A program made the translations under genes and the position numbers. From NCBI RefSeq assembly GCF_039534975.1, contig NZ_BAAAWH010000001.1:2542001-2606000 (forward strand): a stretch of DNA of 64,000 nt, written 5' to 3'. Positions 25,265-36,995 of this stretch are shown here, in pieces. How positions within the stretch are numbered: the first letter of the stretch is position 1; each line of letters starts with the position of its first letter. The notes below the pieces were generated by a model. That model saw nothing but the letters and a program-made list of their open reading frames with translations, was not told the DNA's origin and did no database searches. The DNA is from Microbacterium terregens. GTDB taxonomy: Bacteria > Actinomycetota > Actinomycetes > Actinomycetales > Microbacteriaceae.

Positions 25265-26533
25265 TCAGCGGCTCGGCGCCCGTGACGCCAATCGGATACG
25301 TCGGACAGCTGCGGTGACGCCGAGAGCCACCAGTATAGCGGTGGCTGATCCGCCCATCAGCGGCAGAGTGCCATAGAGCAGCGTATCGGTCGAGGGCAGC
25401 AGCGGCGTGGGCACACGACGCGCGGCATCCGATGGAGGAAGCGGCGCCACCTCGACGGGCTTCACGGTCGGCGCCGGCTCGGGGTCGGTCTCCGCACGCC
25501 GGTAGAGGCGGATCCACTCCTCGAGGCTGCCCATGGGGTTCGCGGTCACGGCGGGCACGTTGGCCGACACGGCGGCGCCGGCATCCACCAGTCCGTAGCC
25601 GTACAGCGGGTCGGGGACAGCTCGGGCGGAGGCGACCGGGCGCGCCGTCCGGATGATGCGGTTGATGACGTTCGCGGCGTCCAGGTCGGGGTGCGCCGCG
25701 CGCACGAGGGCCGCGACGCCGGCGACGATCGGCGCGGCGCCGCTGGTGCCGTTCCACAGCACGAGCCGGCCGTCCGCCGACACGCCCACCAGGTCCTCGC
25801 TCGGCGCCGAGACGCCGATGGTGATGCCCTGGGTGGAGGCCTCGAGACTCGCCCGCCCGGCCGGGTCGACTCCGGCCACGGTCAGGACCCCCGGGATCGT
25901 GGCGGGTGCACCGACGCGCGACGTGCCGCTGCCGCGGTTACCCGCGGCGACCACCACGACGACATCGTGTTCATAGGCGTAAAGGAACGCCGAGTCCCAG
26001 CTCGCGTCCCAGTCCGGCGTGTTCGTGGTCAGCGAGAGGTTGATCACGTCGGCCCCGTTGTCGACCGACCAGCGGATCGCCTCGGCGATCTGCTGGGTGA
26101 ACGGCACCTTCGCGGAGGAGCCGAAACCGACGGAGACCGAGAGCAGCTCCGCCTGCGGGGCGACGCCGATCATCCCGGTCGAGGGGCCGGTGCCACGCGC
26201 GGCGGCGAGCGAGGCGACCCAGCTGCCATGGTTGGAGTCGACGGCGCCGACCGGTGCGCGACCGTCCGACGCTCCGGTTCCCGACACGTCGATCCCGCCG
26301 ACGACGGCGCCCTCGAACTCGACCGGGCCGCGTGCGATGCCGGTGTCGATGATGGCGATCCGCACCCCTGCGCCACGCGTGGTGGCCCATGCCGTCTTGA
26401 TCCCGTAGTCATCGAGCCAGTACTCGGCCGCCCGCACCGGATCCTCTGCGGCCGCGATGGGGACTGCGGTCGACCCGGTCAGCAGGACGACGGCCAGCGC
26501 CGTGGCACAGAGGGTCAGCAGCGGCCGGATCAT
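25265..26533 (-). CDS. Membrane-anchored S8 subtilisin-like serine protease (mycosin-like)
   Basis: 422 residues. A signal peptide (about 1-28, ending VPIAAAED) precedes the catalytic triad: Asp in RIAIIDTGIA, His in VDSNHGSWVASL and Ser in LWNGTSGAAPIVAGVAAL, with the oxyanion Asn in VVAAGNRGSG. After a Pro-rich linker (about 345-385) one C-terminal transmembrane helix and a basic tail anchor it facing outward. The layout resembles mycosins of type VII secretion, but no ESX gene is near. The ATG overlaps the DUF501 stop by 4 nt. Confidence 0.88.
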   Translation of the reverse strand: MIRPLLTLCATALAVVLLTGSTAVPIAAAEDPVRAAEYWLDDYGIKTAWATTRGAGVRIAIIDTGIARGPVEFEGAVVGGIDVSGTGASDGRAPVGAVDSNHGSWVASLAAARGTGPSTGMIGVAPQAELLSVSVGFGSSAKVPFTQQIAEAIRWSVDNGADVINLSLTTNTPDWDASWDSAFLYAYEHDVVVVVAAGNRGSGTSRVGAPATIPGVLTVAGVDPAGRASLEASTQGITIGVSAPSEDLVGVSADGRLVLWNGTSGAAPIVAGVAALVRAAHPDLDAANVINRIIRTARPVASARAVPDPLYGYGLVDAGAAVSANVPAVTANPMGSLEEWIRLYRRAETDPEPAPTVKPVEVAPLPPSDAARRVPTPLLPSTDTLLYGTLPLMGGSATAILVALGVTAAVRRIRLASRAPSR

Positions 26534-27048
26534 GCACCGGCTCCCGGCTCGGCACAGACGCAACGCTCGGGCGACCAGGTGGACAGCGCCAATGCGCGGT
26601 CGCCGATCGGGTTGACGCCCGGGCCCGCCGCAAGGGAATGCCCCACGAGCGCGTGCAGGCACTTGATCCGGGTCGGCATGCCGCCGGCGGAGATCCCGAC
26701 GATCTCGTCGACCTCGCCGAACCCCGCGCGGTCGTGGAGGTACGCCTCGTGGGCGTGCTGGTACGCGGCGGCGAGGTCCGAATCCGCCGCGAGCTCGTCG
26801 CTCAGCACGCGCATCACCTGTCCGGCCTCCAGGCCCGAGATCGCCGCGGTCGCCGCGGGGTGAGTCAGGTAGTAGAACGTCGGAAACGGAGTGCCATCCT
26901 CGAGACGCGGCGCGGTGGCGGCCACGGTGGGGTTGCCGCACACGCAGCGCGCGGCGATGCCGACGACACCGCGAGCGGGTCGTCCGAGCTGGGCGCGCAG
27001 GACGCGCAGGTCGGTCTCGCTGACGGGCGGGAACGGCGGGGTGGTCAC
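26530..27048 (-). CDS. DUF501 domain-containing protein
   Basis: 172-residue protein of the DUF501 family, conserved in actinobacteria downstream of eno and divIC (Rv1025 in M. tuberculosis). Typical segments are VVGIAARCVCGNPTVAATAPRL, PFPTFYYLTHP and GGMPTRIKCLHALVGHSLA. There are Cys pairs at both ends (CVCG and CVCAEPG) that could bind metal; that is inference. The function is unknown. It is translationally coupled to the subtilase downstream. Confidence 0.9.
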   Translation of the reverse strand: MTTPPFPPVSETDLRVLRAQLGRPARGVVGIAARCVCGNPTVAATAPRLEDGTPFPTFYYLTHPAATAAISGLEAGQVMRVLSDELAADSDLAAAYQHAHEAYLHDRAGFGEVDEIVGISAGGMPTRIKCLHALVGHSLAAGPGVNPIGDRALALSTWSPERCVCAEPGAGA

Positions 27049-27106
27049 GCCGCCCAGGGTACCGTTCCACGGCTGGGACGACGCTGGTCGCCGACGCCCG
27101 GCGACG

Positions 27107-27661
27107 TCATGGGGTGCCGACGGGGGTCTCTTCCGGCGCGATATCGGGCACGCCGATGGACGGCGGCCTCACGGTCTGGGCCATCCCGGCCTCGGTGACG
27201 GAGCGGACGAACTGCGCCATCCAGTCCGTGCGGGTCTTCTCGACCTCGTCGCTGACGGGGGCCTGCTCCTGCGGCACCAGGGCGGCGGGCAGATCATTGT
27301 CCACCAGGTACACGACCTCGCCGGGCTTCACGTAGTACAGGCGCTGTCGCGCCTGTGTCGTGATGTACGCCGGATCGGTCCATCGGTCGCGCTGCGCCTC
27401 GAGGTCGGCGACATCGTCGCGGCTGACCTCCACCGCGGCCTGCAGAGCCGCGATCTGCTGGCGCTGGTCCACGTACGTGCCGATCGTGGGGACCAGCACG
27501 AACGCGGCGAGCACCACCAGGCCGAGCATGATGACCATGAATCCCGACAGGCGGATGCCGCCGAGCCACCCTCGCACGTCCACCGGTCGGCGCGCTGCCC
27601 TGCGCCGGGGAGCGCGCCCCTGCCGAGGGCTGCGAGAAGGGGGAGCCGTCGAGGTGTCCAC
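27107..27661 (-). CDS. divIC: FtsB/DivIC family septum formation initiator
   Basis: 184-residue bitopic cell-division protein. A basic Pro/Arg-rich cytoplasmic N-terminus (about 36 residues) precedes one transmembrane helix (about 41-62). An extracytoplasmic coiled coil follows (QRQQIAALQAAVEVSRDDVADLEAQR) with the conserved ITTQARQRLYYVKPGEVVYLV, ending in a Pro-rich tail. FtsB/DivIC joins FtsL and FtsQ at the septum. It lies directly downstream of enolase, as is usual in actinobacteria. GTG start with GGGGAG nearby. Confidence 0.9.
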   Translation of the reverse strand: MDTSTAPPSRSPRQGRAPRRRAARRPVDVRGWLGGIRLSGFMVIMLGLVVLAAFVLVPTIGTYVDQRQQIAALQAAVEVSRDDVADLEAQRDRWTDPAYITTQARQRLYYVKPGEVVYLVDNDLPAALVPQEQAPVSDEVEKTRTDWMAQFVRSVTEAGMAQTVRPPSIGVPDIAPEETPVGTP

Positions 27662-27714
27662 GGCTCCCCTCTCATTCGCACGCTGCCACGCAGCGCGGCT
27701 CGGTCTACGGTGGG

Positions 27715-29776
<2,062 letters not shown>

Positions 29777-29873
29777 GTCGCCAGCCTGGCGAGGCTCCCC
29801 CACGCGCGCAAGGGGCGCAATCGCGCCGTGCGGACCACTGCCGCGCCGTCTTTGCGCGAGCGCTGCGCACCGG

Positions 29874-31160
29874 TCACGCCAGGGGCTTGAACTCCAGTGC
29901 GTCGACGGCGGCGCCCGGGGCGACCGTGGCGAAGGACATGTACCCGTCCGATGCCGCACGTTCCAGGAGCGCCTTGAGGTTCTTCGGGCGCTGCTCGAGC
30001 CGCACCCGCGCTCCCCCGCCGGTCAGCGACGCCTTGAGGGCGATCAGCTCGTCGAGCGGCACGTCGCGGTCGTGCACCAGAACGATCGACCGCTCGGTCG
30101 CCCGGTCGGAATCCGTCACCAGATCGACGATCCGTTCGAAGCCCAGCGAGAACCCCACCGCCGGCACGTCCTGCCCGAGGAATCGGCCGATCATGCCGTC
30201 GTAGCGGCCGCCGCCGCCGAGCGAATACTCCACGCTCGGGTGCGCCAGCTCGAAGATCGTCCCGGTGTAATACCCCATGCCGCGCACGAGGAACGGGTCG
30301 AAGACGAGGGGGATGCGGGCGTCGTCCGATCGGGCTGCCGATACCGCGTCGCCGATCGCCACGAGGTCCGCCACGACGTCGTCAGGCGCGCCGTCGGGGA
30401 GCACGCTGCGGATCGGCCGTTCACCGTACGGGTCGTACTCGGGCAGCGGGGGACGGTGCAGGAATCCGTAGAACTCGTCGACCGCGGCCGGCGTCGCGCC
30501 TCGTTCGCGGAGCTCCCGGATCACGCCGTCCGGGCCGATCTTGTCGAGCTTGTCGATCGTGATGAGCACGCCGGGCCGTTCGTCGGAGGTGAACCCGAAG
30601 CTGTCGAGCATCCAGTCCAGCGCGCGGCGATCGTTGATGCGTACGGTGGCGCCTTCGAGTCCGAGCGCGTCGACCGCGTCCAGCGTCGCGACGATGAGCT
30701 CCGCCTCGGCCCGCGGCGAGGCATCCCCCATGATGTCGATGTCGGCCTGCATGAACTGCCGGTAACGGCCCTTCTGCGGGCGCTCCGCGCGCCACACCGG
30801 CGCCACCTGGATCGCGCGGAACACGGCGGGCAGCTCGGCGCGGTGGCTCGCATAGAACCGCGCGAGGGGCACCGTGAGGTCGTAGCGCAACCCGAGGTCG
30901 GCCAGACCGGAGGGGTCATCTGCCGCCGCTCGGATCGCGTCGGCGTCCAGACCCCGCTTGAGCACGTTGTACGCGAGCTTCTCGTTGTCGCCGCCGATTC
31001 CGGCGTGAAGACGCGAGTACTCCTCCATCACCGGGGTCTCGATCTCGTCGAAGCCGTGCGCGCGATAGCGCTGCCGGATGACGGAGAGAACGCGCTCGCG
31101 GCGCGCTTTTTCGGCGGGAAGGAAGTCGCGCATGCCGCGAGGAGGGTTGACCGATGCCAC
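29874..31160 (-). CDS. hisS: Histidyl-tRNA synthetase
   Basis: Class II synthetase charging tRNA-His, 428 residues. Visible motifs are PPRGMRDFLPAEKARRERVLSVIRQ at the start, motif 2 (VFRAIQVAPVWRAERPQKGRYRQFMQ), the His-binding LGLRYDLTVPLARF and RGMGYYTGTIFEL, and motif 3 (GGGGRYDGMIGRFLGQDVPAVGFSLGFER). A C-terminal anticodon-binding domain of about 90 residues completes it. Its start lies 5 bp after the mazG stop (31165), and GACAAT lies 6 nt upstream inside that gene's end. Confidence 0.97.
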   Translation of the reverse strand: MASVNPPRGMRDFLPAEKARRERVLSVIRQRYRAHGFDEIETPVMEEYSRLHAGIGGDNEKLAYNVLKRGLDADAIRAAADDPSGLADLGLRYDLTVPLARFYASHRAELPAVFRAIQVAPVWRAERPQKGRYRQFMQADIDIMGDASPRAEAELIVATLDAVDALGLEGATVRINDRRALDWMLDSFGFTSDERPGVLITIDKLDKIGPDGVIRELRERGATPAAVDEFYGFLHRPPLPEYDPYGERPIRSVLPDGAPDDVVADLVAIGDAVSAARSDDARIPLVFDPFLVRGMGYYTGTIFELAHPSVEYSLGGGGRYDGMIGRFLGQDVPAVGFSLGFERIVDLVTDSDRATERSIVLVHDRDVPLDELIALKASLTGGGARVRLEQRPKNLKALLERAASDGYMSFATVAPGAAVDALEFKPLA

Positions 31161-31164
31161 GCCC

Positions 31165-31844
31165 CTATTGTCCCAGGTCCGCCTCGGCGTCCCGCACCGC
31201 GGACTGCAGCGTCCGCAGACGCTCACGCAGCGCGCGTTCGGCGTCCCACCCGTTCGCGCGCGCCACGGCGACCAGCGCCAGCAGCGCCTCACCCAGCTCG
31301 GCCTCCGAGCGCGGCGCGGCGGCGACGGCATCCGCTGCTGTCCGGCCTGCATCGACCCCCACCGCGGACGCCTTGCCGATCAGCTTCTGGGCGAGGGCCA
31401 ACGAAGGCATGCGCTCCGAGACCCCGTCCAGCACGCTCGTGCGCTCATGCTTCTCCGCGGCTTTGGCGGCGTTCCACAGCATCAGAACCTGCTCAGGGGT
31501 CTCGGCGACTTCCCCGGCGAACACGTGCGGATGCCGGTGCACCATCTTGTCGGTCAAACTCCGCGCGACGTCGTCGATGTCGAACGGGTCGTCCGGATCG
31601 CGCGACGCGATCTCGGCGTGGAACAGCACCTGCCACAGCAGGTCGCCGAGCTCCTCCCGCAGCTCGGCGCGCGAACCGGTCTCGACGGCGTCGATCAGCT
31701 CAGCGCTCTCCTCGACGAGGTACGGCACGAGCGCACGATGATCGACGCGCTGGGTCCAGACGCATCGGTCGCGGACCTGGTGCATCGTCTCCGCGGCGGC
31801 GCGCAGCGCGTCGGAACCCGACTCCTTCTCATCCTCGCCCGAGG

Positions 31845-31848
<4 letters not shown>
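31165..31848 (-). CDS. mazG: MazG nucleoside triphosphate pyrophosphohydrolase
   Basis: Hydrolyses (d)NTPs, including damaged ones, to monophosphates and pyrophosphate. It has 227 residues. The catalytic metal-binding signature is LVEESAELIDAVETGSRAELREELGDLLWQVLFHAEIA (EExxE...ExxD), followed by DDVARSLTDKMVHRHPHVF, typical of MazG. The ATG overlaps the nhaA stop by 4 nt, and hisS begins 5 bp after the stop. From memory, M. tuberculosis has mazG between mfd and eno; here mfd lies further away. Confidence 0.94.
31167..31172 (-). promoter_or_regulatory. Possible -10 element GACAAT before hisS
   Basis: GACAAT overlaps the mazG stop region and ends 6 nt before the hisS GTG. It departs from TAnnnT at the first base, so it is weak; hisS could simply be co-transcribed with mazG. 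Confidence 0.25.
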
Positions 31849-33047
<1,199 letters not shown>

Positions 33048-33191
33048 GGGGGTCCTTTCATCGAGGTGGTCGGTGGGCGCGCGCGCACCGTCGCCGACCA
33101 GACTTCCCGGCACTCCAGACTCCGAGTCTATCGGCGACCGCGTCCCGTCTTCGGGCCGGGACGGTGTGACGAGCAGGAAACACAACCGCAC

Positions 33192-33197
33192 TACCGT
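33192..33197 (+). promoter_or_regulatory. -10-like element TACCGT before ppc
   Basis: TACCGT ends 7 nt before the ATG at 33205. Confidence 0.45.
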
Positions 33198-33204
33198 TGA
33201 GCGC

Positions 33205-35895
33205 ATGCGGGAACTCACCCAGACCGAGGCGATCGATCTCGTCGGCAGATTCGAAGCGGGGCAGGAGATCCCCGAGCGCATGCGCGCAGACGTGCGCATG
33301 CTCGGCTCGCTCCTGGGCAGAGTTCTCCGCGAGAGCGGATCCGCGGGTCTCTACGAAGACGTGGAGCGCCTCCGCGTCGCGACGATCCACGCGTACACCG
33401 ACGATGCTCCGGAGGCGGTGGCACGTGCCGCCGAGATCGCGGACTCGTTCACGATCGAACGCGCCGACGAGGTGGCGAGGGCCTTCACGTGCTATTTCCA
33501 CCTCGTGAATCTCGTCGAGGAGCATCAGCGGGTTCGCATCCTGCGTGAACGCGACGGACGGCCCGACCGGGAGGATGCCGCGGATTCGGTCGCCGCGGCA
33601 TATGAGCGCCTGGCGGCCGAGGTCGGCGACGAGACCGCGCTGGAGCGTCTGCAGCGCCTGCGCTTCCACCCGGTCTTCACCGCTCACCCCACCGAGGCAC
33701 GTCGTCGCGCCGTCTCCACGAGCATCCGTCGCCTGGCGGCGCTGCTGGACGAGCGCGACGCACTGCGGGCGCCGGATGCCGAGCGCGAACGCGCCGACCA
33801 GCGTCGCTCGGAGCGCCGGATGCTCGAAGAGATCGATACGCTGTGGCGCACCGCACCCCTCCGCGCCGAGAAGCCCTCACCGACGGACGAGGTCCGCGCC
33901 GTCATGGCGGTGTTCGACGAGACCCTGTACACCGCCATCCCGCACGTGTACCGACGCGTCGATGACGCGCTCCAAGGCGCGGCGGCAGGCAGCCGCGCGC
34001 CGGTCGTCCGCCCCTTCGTGCGGGTGGGCTCGTGGGTCGGCGGGGATCGCGACGGCAACCCTTTCGTCACAGCATCCGTCACTCGCAAGGCGGCCGCGAT
34101 CGCGAGCGAGCACGTCCTGCTGGGGCTGGAGCGCACGGCCCATCGCATCGGCCGGGGCCTGACTCTGGATGCGGCCACCACCCCGCCGAGCGCCCCACTT
34201 CTGAATCTGTGGCAGCGGCTCCGCTCGCCCGACGAGGACGCGGCCGACGAGATCGCGAAGCGGTCGCCGAACGAACCGCATCGGCGGATTCTGCTGCTGA
34301 TCGCGCGGAAGATCGCCGCGACGCGTGCGCGGAACGCCGATCTTGCCTACCGCGACCCCGAGCAGCTGCTGGTCGACCTGCGGATCGTGCAGGACTCGCT
34401 GGTGCAGGCGGGTGCACCACGCCAGGCGTACGGGCATCTGCAGCAGCTGCTGTGGCAGGTCGAGACCTTCGGCTTCCACTTGACCGAGCTCGAGGTCCGT
34501 CAGCATTCGGCCGTCCATGCCACGGTGCTCGCAGAACTCGAGTCGGGCACCGCGCGCACCGAGCTCGCGGAGGAGGTGCTCGACGTGTTCCGCGCGGTCG
34601 CCTTCCTGCAGGAGCGGTATGGCCCCCGTGCGGCGGGCCGGTACATCGTGTCGTTCACGCGGTCGGCGGAGGACCTCGCGAACGTCCATCGGCTGGCGAG
34701 GTATGCCGTGGGCCCGGGCGCGGTGACACCCGTGCTGGATGTCATCCCGCTGTTCGAGACCTTCGACGACCTGCGTGCCGCGCCGCGCATCCTCGCCGAG
34801 ATCATCCGGCACCCCGAGTTCGCGGCACGACTGGAGACGACCGGGCGGCGCCTGGAGGTCATGCTGGGCTACTCGGACTCCTCGAAGGATGTCGGACCCG
34901 TCGCGGCGAACCTCGCCCTCTACGAGGCACAGGCCGCGATCGCCGGGTGGGCGCGCGAGAACCGCATCGAACTGACGCTCTTCCACGGTCGAGGCGGTGC
35001 GCTCGGCCGTGGCGGCGGCCCCGCCAACTCCGCGATCCTCGCCCAGCCGCCGCACTCCGTGGACGGGCGCTTCAAGCTCACCGAGCAGGGCGAGGTCATT
35101 TTCGCCCGCTACGGCGACCCCGCGATCGCGATGCGGCACATCGACCAGGTCGCCGCGGCCGTGCTGATGGCCTCAGCACCCTCGATCGAGAACCGCAACA
35201 GCGATGCCGCCGCGCGCTACGCGGACGTCGCCGCAACGATGGATGCGGCATCCCGCGAGCGGTTCTTCGAACTGGTGAAGGCGCCCGGGTTCGCGCCTTG
35301 GTTCGCGCGGGTGACGCCGATGGAGGAGGTCGGGCTGCTTGCGCTCGGCTCCCGTCCCGCGCGCCGCGGGCTCTCGGTGGAGTCCCTCGAGGACCTCCGG
35401 GCGATCCCGTGGGTGTTCGCCTGGACACAGGCGCGCATCAACCTCGCCGGCTGGTTCGGCTTCGGCACGGCGTTGGATGCTGTCGGCGACGAGGATGTGC
35501 TTCGGCGGGCGTATCAGGAGTGGCCGCTGTTCCACACGATGGTCGACAACGTGGCGATGAGTCTCGCGAAGGCCGATCCGCGCATCGCCCGGCGCTACCT
35601 CGACCTGGGCGACCGCGAGGATCTCGCCGAGCTGGTCTTGGAGGAGATGGAGTTGACCCGGCTCTGGGTCCTGCGGGTGACCGACGGCTCCGACGTCCTG
35701 GACAACAAGCCGGTGCTGCAGCGCGCCGTGAAGATGCGCAGCCCGTACGTCGATGCTCTCTCGCTTCTTCAGCTGCGTGCGCTCCGCGCGCTGCGCGCCG
35801 ACGCGGCCTCCGGCGCACCGGCCGATCCCGAGCAGCAGAGACTCCTGCTGCTCTCGGTCAGCGGGGTCGCGGCAGGACTGCAGAACACCGGGTGA
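33205..35895 (+). CDS. ppc: Phosphoenolpyruvate carboxylase
   Basis: Anaplerotic enzyme carboxylating PEP with bicarbonate to oxaloacetate; 896 residues, normal for bacterial Ppc. The first signature FHPVFTAHPTEARRRAV contains the catalytic His. VGSWVGGDRDGNPFV, the second signature VMLGYSDSSKDVGPVAANLALYEAQ, the GRGGALGRGGGP loop and the C-terminal LNTG-like end (GLQNTG) are all visible. Bicarbonate could come from either carbonic anhydrase in this window. A hairpin follows the stop. Confidence 0.98.
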   Translation: MRELTQTEAIDLVGRFEAGQEIPERMRADVRMLGSLLGRVLRESGSAGLYEDVERLRVATIHAYTDDAPEAVARAAEIADSFTIERADEVARAFTCYFHLVNLVEEHQRVRILRERDGRPDREDAADSVAAAYERLAAEVGDETALERLQRLRFHPVFTAHPTEARRRAVSTSIRRLAALLDERDALRAPDAERERADQRRSERRMLEEIDTLWRTAPLRAEKPSPTDEVRAVMAVFDETLYTAIPHVYRRVDDALQGAAAGSRAPVVRPFVRVGSWVGGDRDGNPFVTASVTRKAAAIASEHVLLGLERTAHRIGRGLTLDAATTPPSAPLLNLWQRLRSPDEDAADEIAKRSPNEPHRRILLLIARKIAATRARNADLAYRDPEQLLVDLRIVQDSLVQAGAPRQAYGHLQQLLWQVETFGFHLTELEVRQHSAVHATVLAELESGTARTELAEEVLDVFRAVAFLQERYGPRAAGRYIVSFTRSAEDLANVHRLARYAVGPGAVTPVLDVIPLFETFDDLRAAPRILAEIIRHPEFAARLETTGRRLEVMLGYSDSSKDVGPVAANLALYEAQAAIAGWARENRIELTLFHGRGGALGRGGGPANSAILAQPPHSVDGRFKLTEQGEVIFARYGDPAIAMRHIDQVAAAVLMASAPSIENRNSDAAARYADVAATMDAASRERFFELVKAPGFAPWFARVTPMEEVGLLALGSRPARRGLSVESLEDLRAIPWVFAWTQARINLAGWFGFGTALDAVGDEDVLRRAYQEWPLFHTMVDNVAMSLAKADPRIARRYLDLGDREDLAELVLEEMELTRLWVLRVTDGSDVLDNKPVLQRAVKMRSPYVDALSLLQLRALRALRADAASGAPADPEQQRLLLLSVSGVAAGLQNTG

Positions 35896-35905
35896 CGGGC
35901 GCGTC

Positions 35906-35923
35906 GCCGGCCGATGGGCCGGC
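35906..35923 (+). terminator. Hairpin after ppc
   Basis: GCCGGCC (35906-35912) pairs with GGCCGGC (35917-35923) around a GATG loop, 10 nt after the ppc stop. There is no T-tract. Confidence 0.5.
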
Positions 35924-35932
35924 TCAGGCGAG

Positions 35933-35938
35933 TACCTT
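35933..35938 (+). promoter_or_regulatory. -10-like element TACCTT before the mini zinc ribbon
   Basis: TACCTT ends 7 nt before the ATG at 35946, just after the ppc terminator hairpin. Confidence 0.45.
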
Positions 35939-35945
35939 GGGCGCC

Positions 35946-36143
35946 ATGACCAGGACGTGGGATGACACCGGCAGCGCCGTGCAGCTCGCTGAGGCGTGCC
36001 CGGCGTGCGAATCGGCCGAGGTGAGCGAGCGGGAGCGTGACTGGTTCGTGCTCGAGCTCGACCGCGGGGATGAAGTGCGCCGCGAGAGCGGGGACGTCGA
36101 CGTGGAGTTCTTCTGCCGCGCCTGCGGCTTGCACTGGCGCTGA
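35946..36143 (+). CDS. Small putative zinc-ribbon protein (65 aa)
   Basis: A very short protein with two CxxC knuckles, EACPACES at about residues 17-22 and FFCRACGLHW near the C-terminus. They are separated by an acidic stretch, so the four Cys could bind one zinc ion. The function is unknown. The start is supported by its own TACCTT element 7 nt upstream and by the ppc hairpin just before it. Codon use matches the neighbours. It is convergent with the gamma-carbonic anhydrase gene. Confidence 0.65.
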   Translation: MTRTWDDTGSAVQLAEACPACESAEVSERERDWFVLELDRGDEVRRESGDVDVEFFCRACGLHWR

Positions 36144-36190
36144 GCTTCGCGCCATCCCGACCTGTGCACCGCAGCGTGCGCAGCGGCGAG

Positions 36191-36790
36191 TCAGTCGAGC
36201 CGGACGTCGCGGTCGTGACGGGCCAGGCTGCGCCCGTAGCGCTCGGTGAGCTGGATCATCAGGTCTGGCGTGTCGCGGTCGATGCCGAACACGTAGCCGG
36301 GAAAGTCGAGCTCCTTCTGCGCAGCCCAGATCTCCTCGTGCCTCTCAGGTGGCAGGATCAGCGCCGGGTCGCCCACCGCGACCCATCCGATCGGCACCAC
36401 ACTCTGCGGTGGGAGTACGGAGCGCAGGTGTACGACCGCGTTGATGCGCACCTCGCTGCGCTCGCCGATCCGCGCGCCGTTGAAGACACGGGTGCCCGTC
36501 GCCAGGAAGACCTCGTCGCCGATCGTCGCGCCCGAGATGCTCGCCATCGGGCCGACCAGGGTGTGGCCGCCGATGTGGACGGCGTTGGTGGCACTCGCGC
36601 GGATCAGCGCGTTCTCCATCACGATGACGTTCACACCGAGGGTGATCGGACCGCCCTCGGCGGTGATCACGGCGCCATGGAGCACCTGGCAGTCCGCACC
36701 GATCTGGACGTCGCCGCTGATGACGGCCGTCGGCGCGATGACCGCGTCAGGGTGGATGCGGGGCTTGGCCCCGAGATGCTCGAACTGCAC
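36191..36790 (-). CDS. Gamma-carbonic-anhydrase-like hexapeptide-repeat protein
   Basis: 199-residue left-handed beta-helix protein. Hexapeptide repeats run from about residue 17 to 130 (IAPTAVISGDVQIGADCQVLHGAVI, VIVMENALIRA, HIGGHTLVGPMASISGATIGDEVFLATG). A C-terminal helical segment follows (PERHEEIWAAQKELDFPGYVFGID). The family includes gamma carbonic anhydrases and acyltransferases. The metal-ligand His set is not fully clear (HGAVI and HIGGHTLVGP are candidates), so catalysis is uncertain. The GTG start has GGAGGA 3 nt upstream. Confidence 0.8.
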   Translation of the reverse strand: MQFEHLGAKPRIHPDAVIAPTAVISGDVQIGADCQVLHGAVITAEGGPITLGVNVIVMENALIRASATNAVHIGGHTLVGPMASISGATIGDEVFLATGTRVFNGARIGERSEVRINAVVHLRSVLPPQSVVPIGWVAVGDPALILPPERHEEIWAAQKELDFPGYVFGIDRDTPDLMIQLTERYGRSLARHDRDVRLD

Positions 36791-36849
36791 GTGTCCTCCT
36801 CGATCAGTGCCAGCGTAGTGCCGCCGTGTCGGCGACTCGGCGGCATCCG

Positions 36850-36995
36850 GCGGGGCCGGTTAGCTTCTTTATTCGAGACTCGATGAGCATTTACTTGCCC
36901 ACCGGACGCACGAATTCGTCTTTTTATGCTATTGTGGAGCCACGAAGCGCACGTGCCCAAGAGCGCTGATCGGCAGAATTTGATGCGGAGATCCG
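36850..36995 (+). promoter_or_regulatory. AT-richer leader and possible extended -10 promoter of the DUF222-HNH gene
   Basis: This spacer is visibly less GC-rich than the rest of the window. It contains TGCTATTGT (TATTGT at 36930-36935 preceded by TGN), an extended -10-like sequence, with no convincing -35. A leader of about 55 nt would follow; no gene is seen in it. Confidence 0.35.

Noticed and set aside
34032..35945. Long second frame within ppc
   Set aside because: Shadow of ppc; only its end (35946-36143) is a real small gene.
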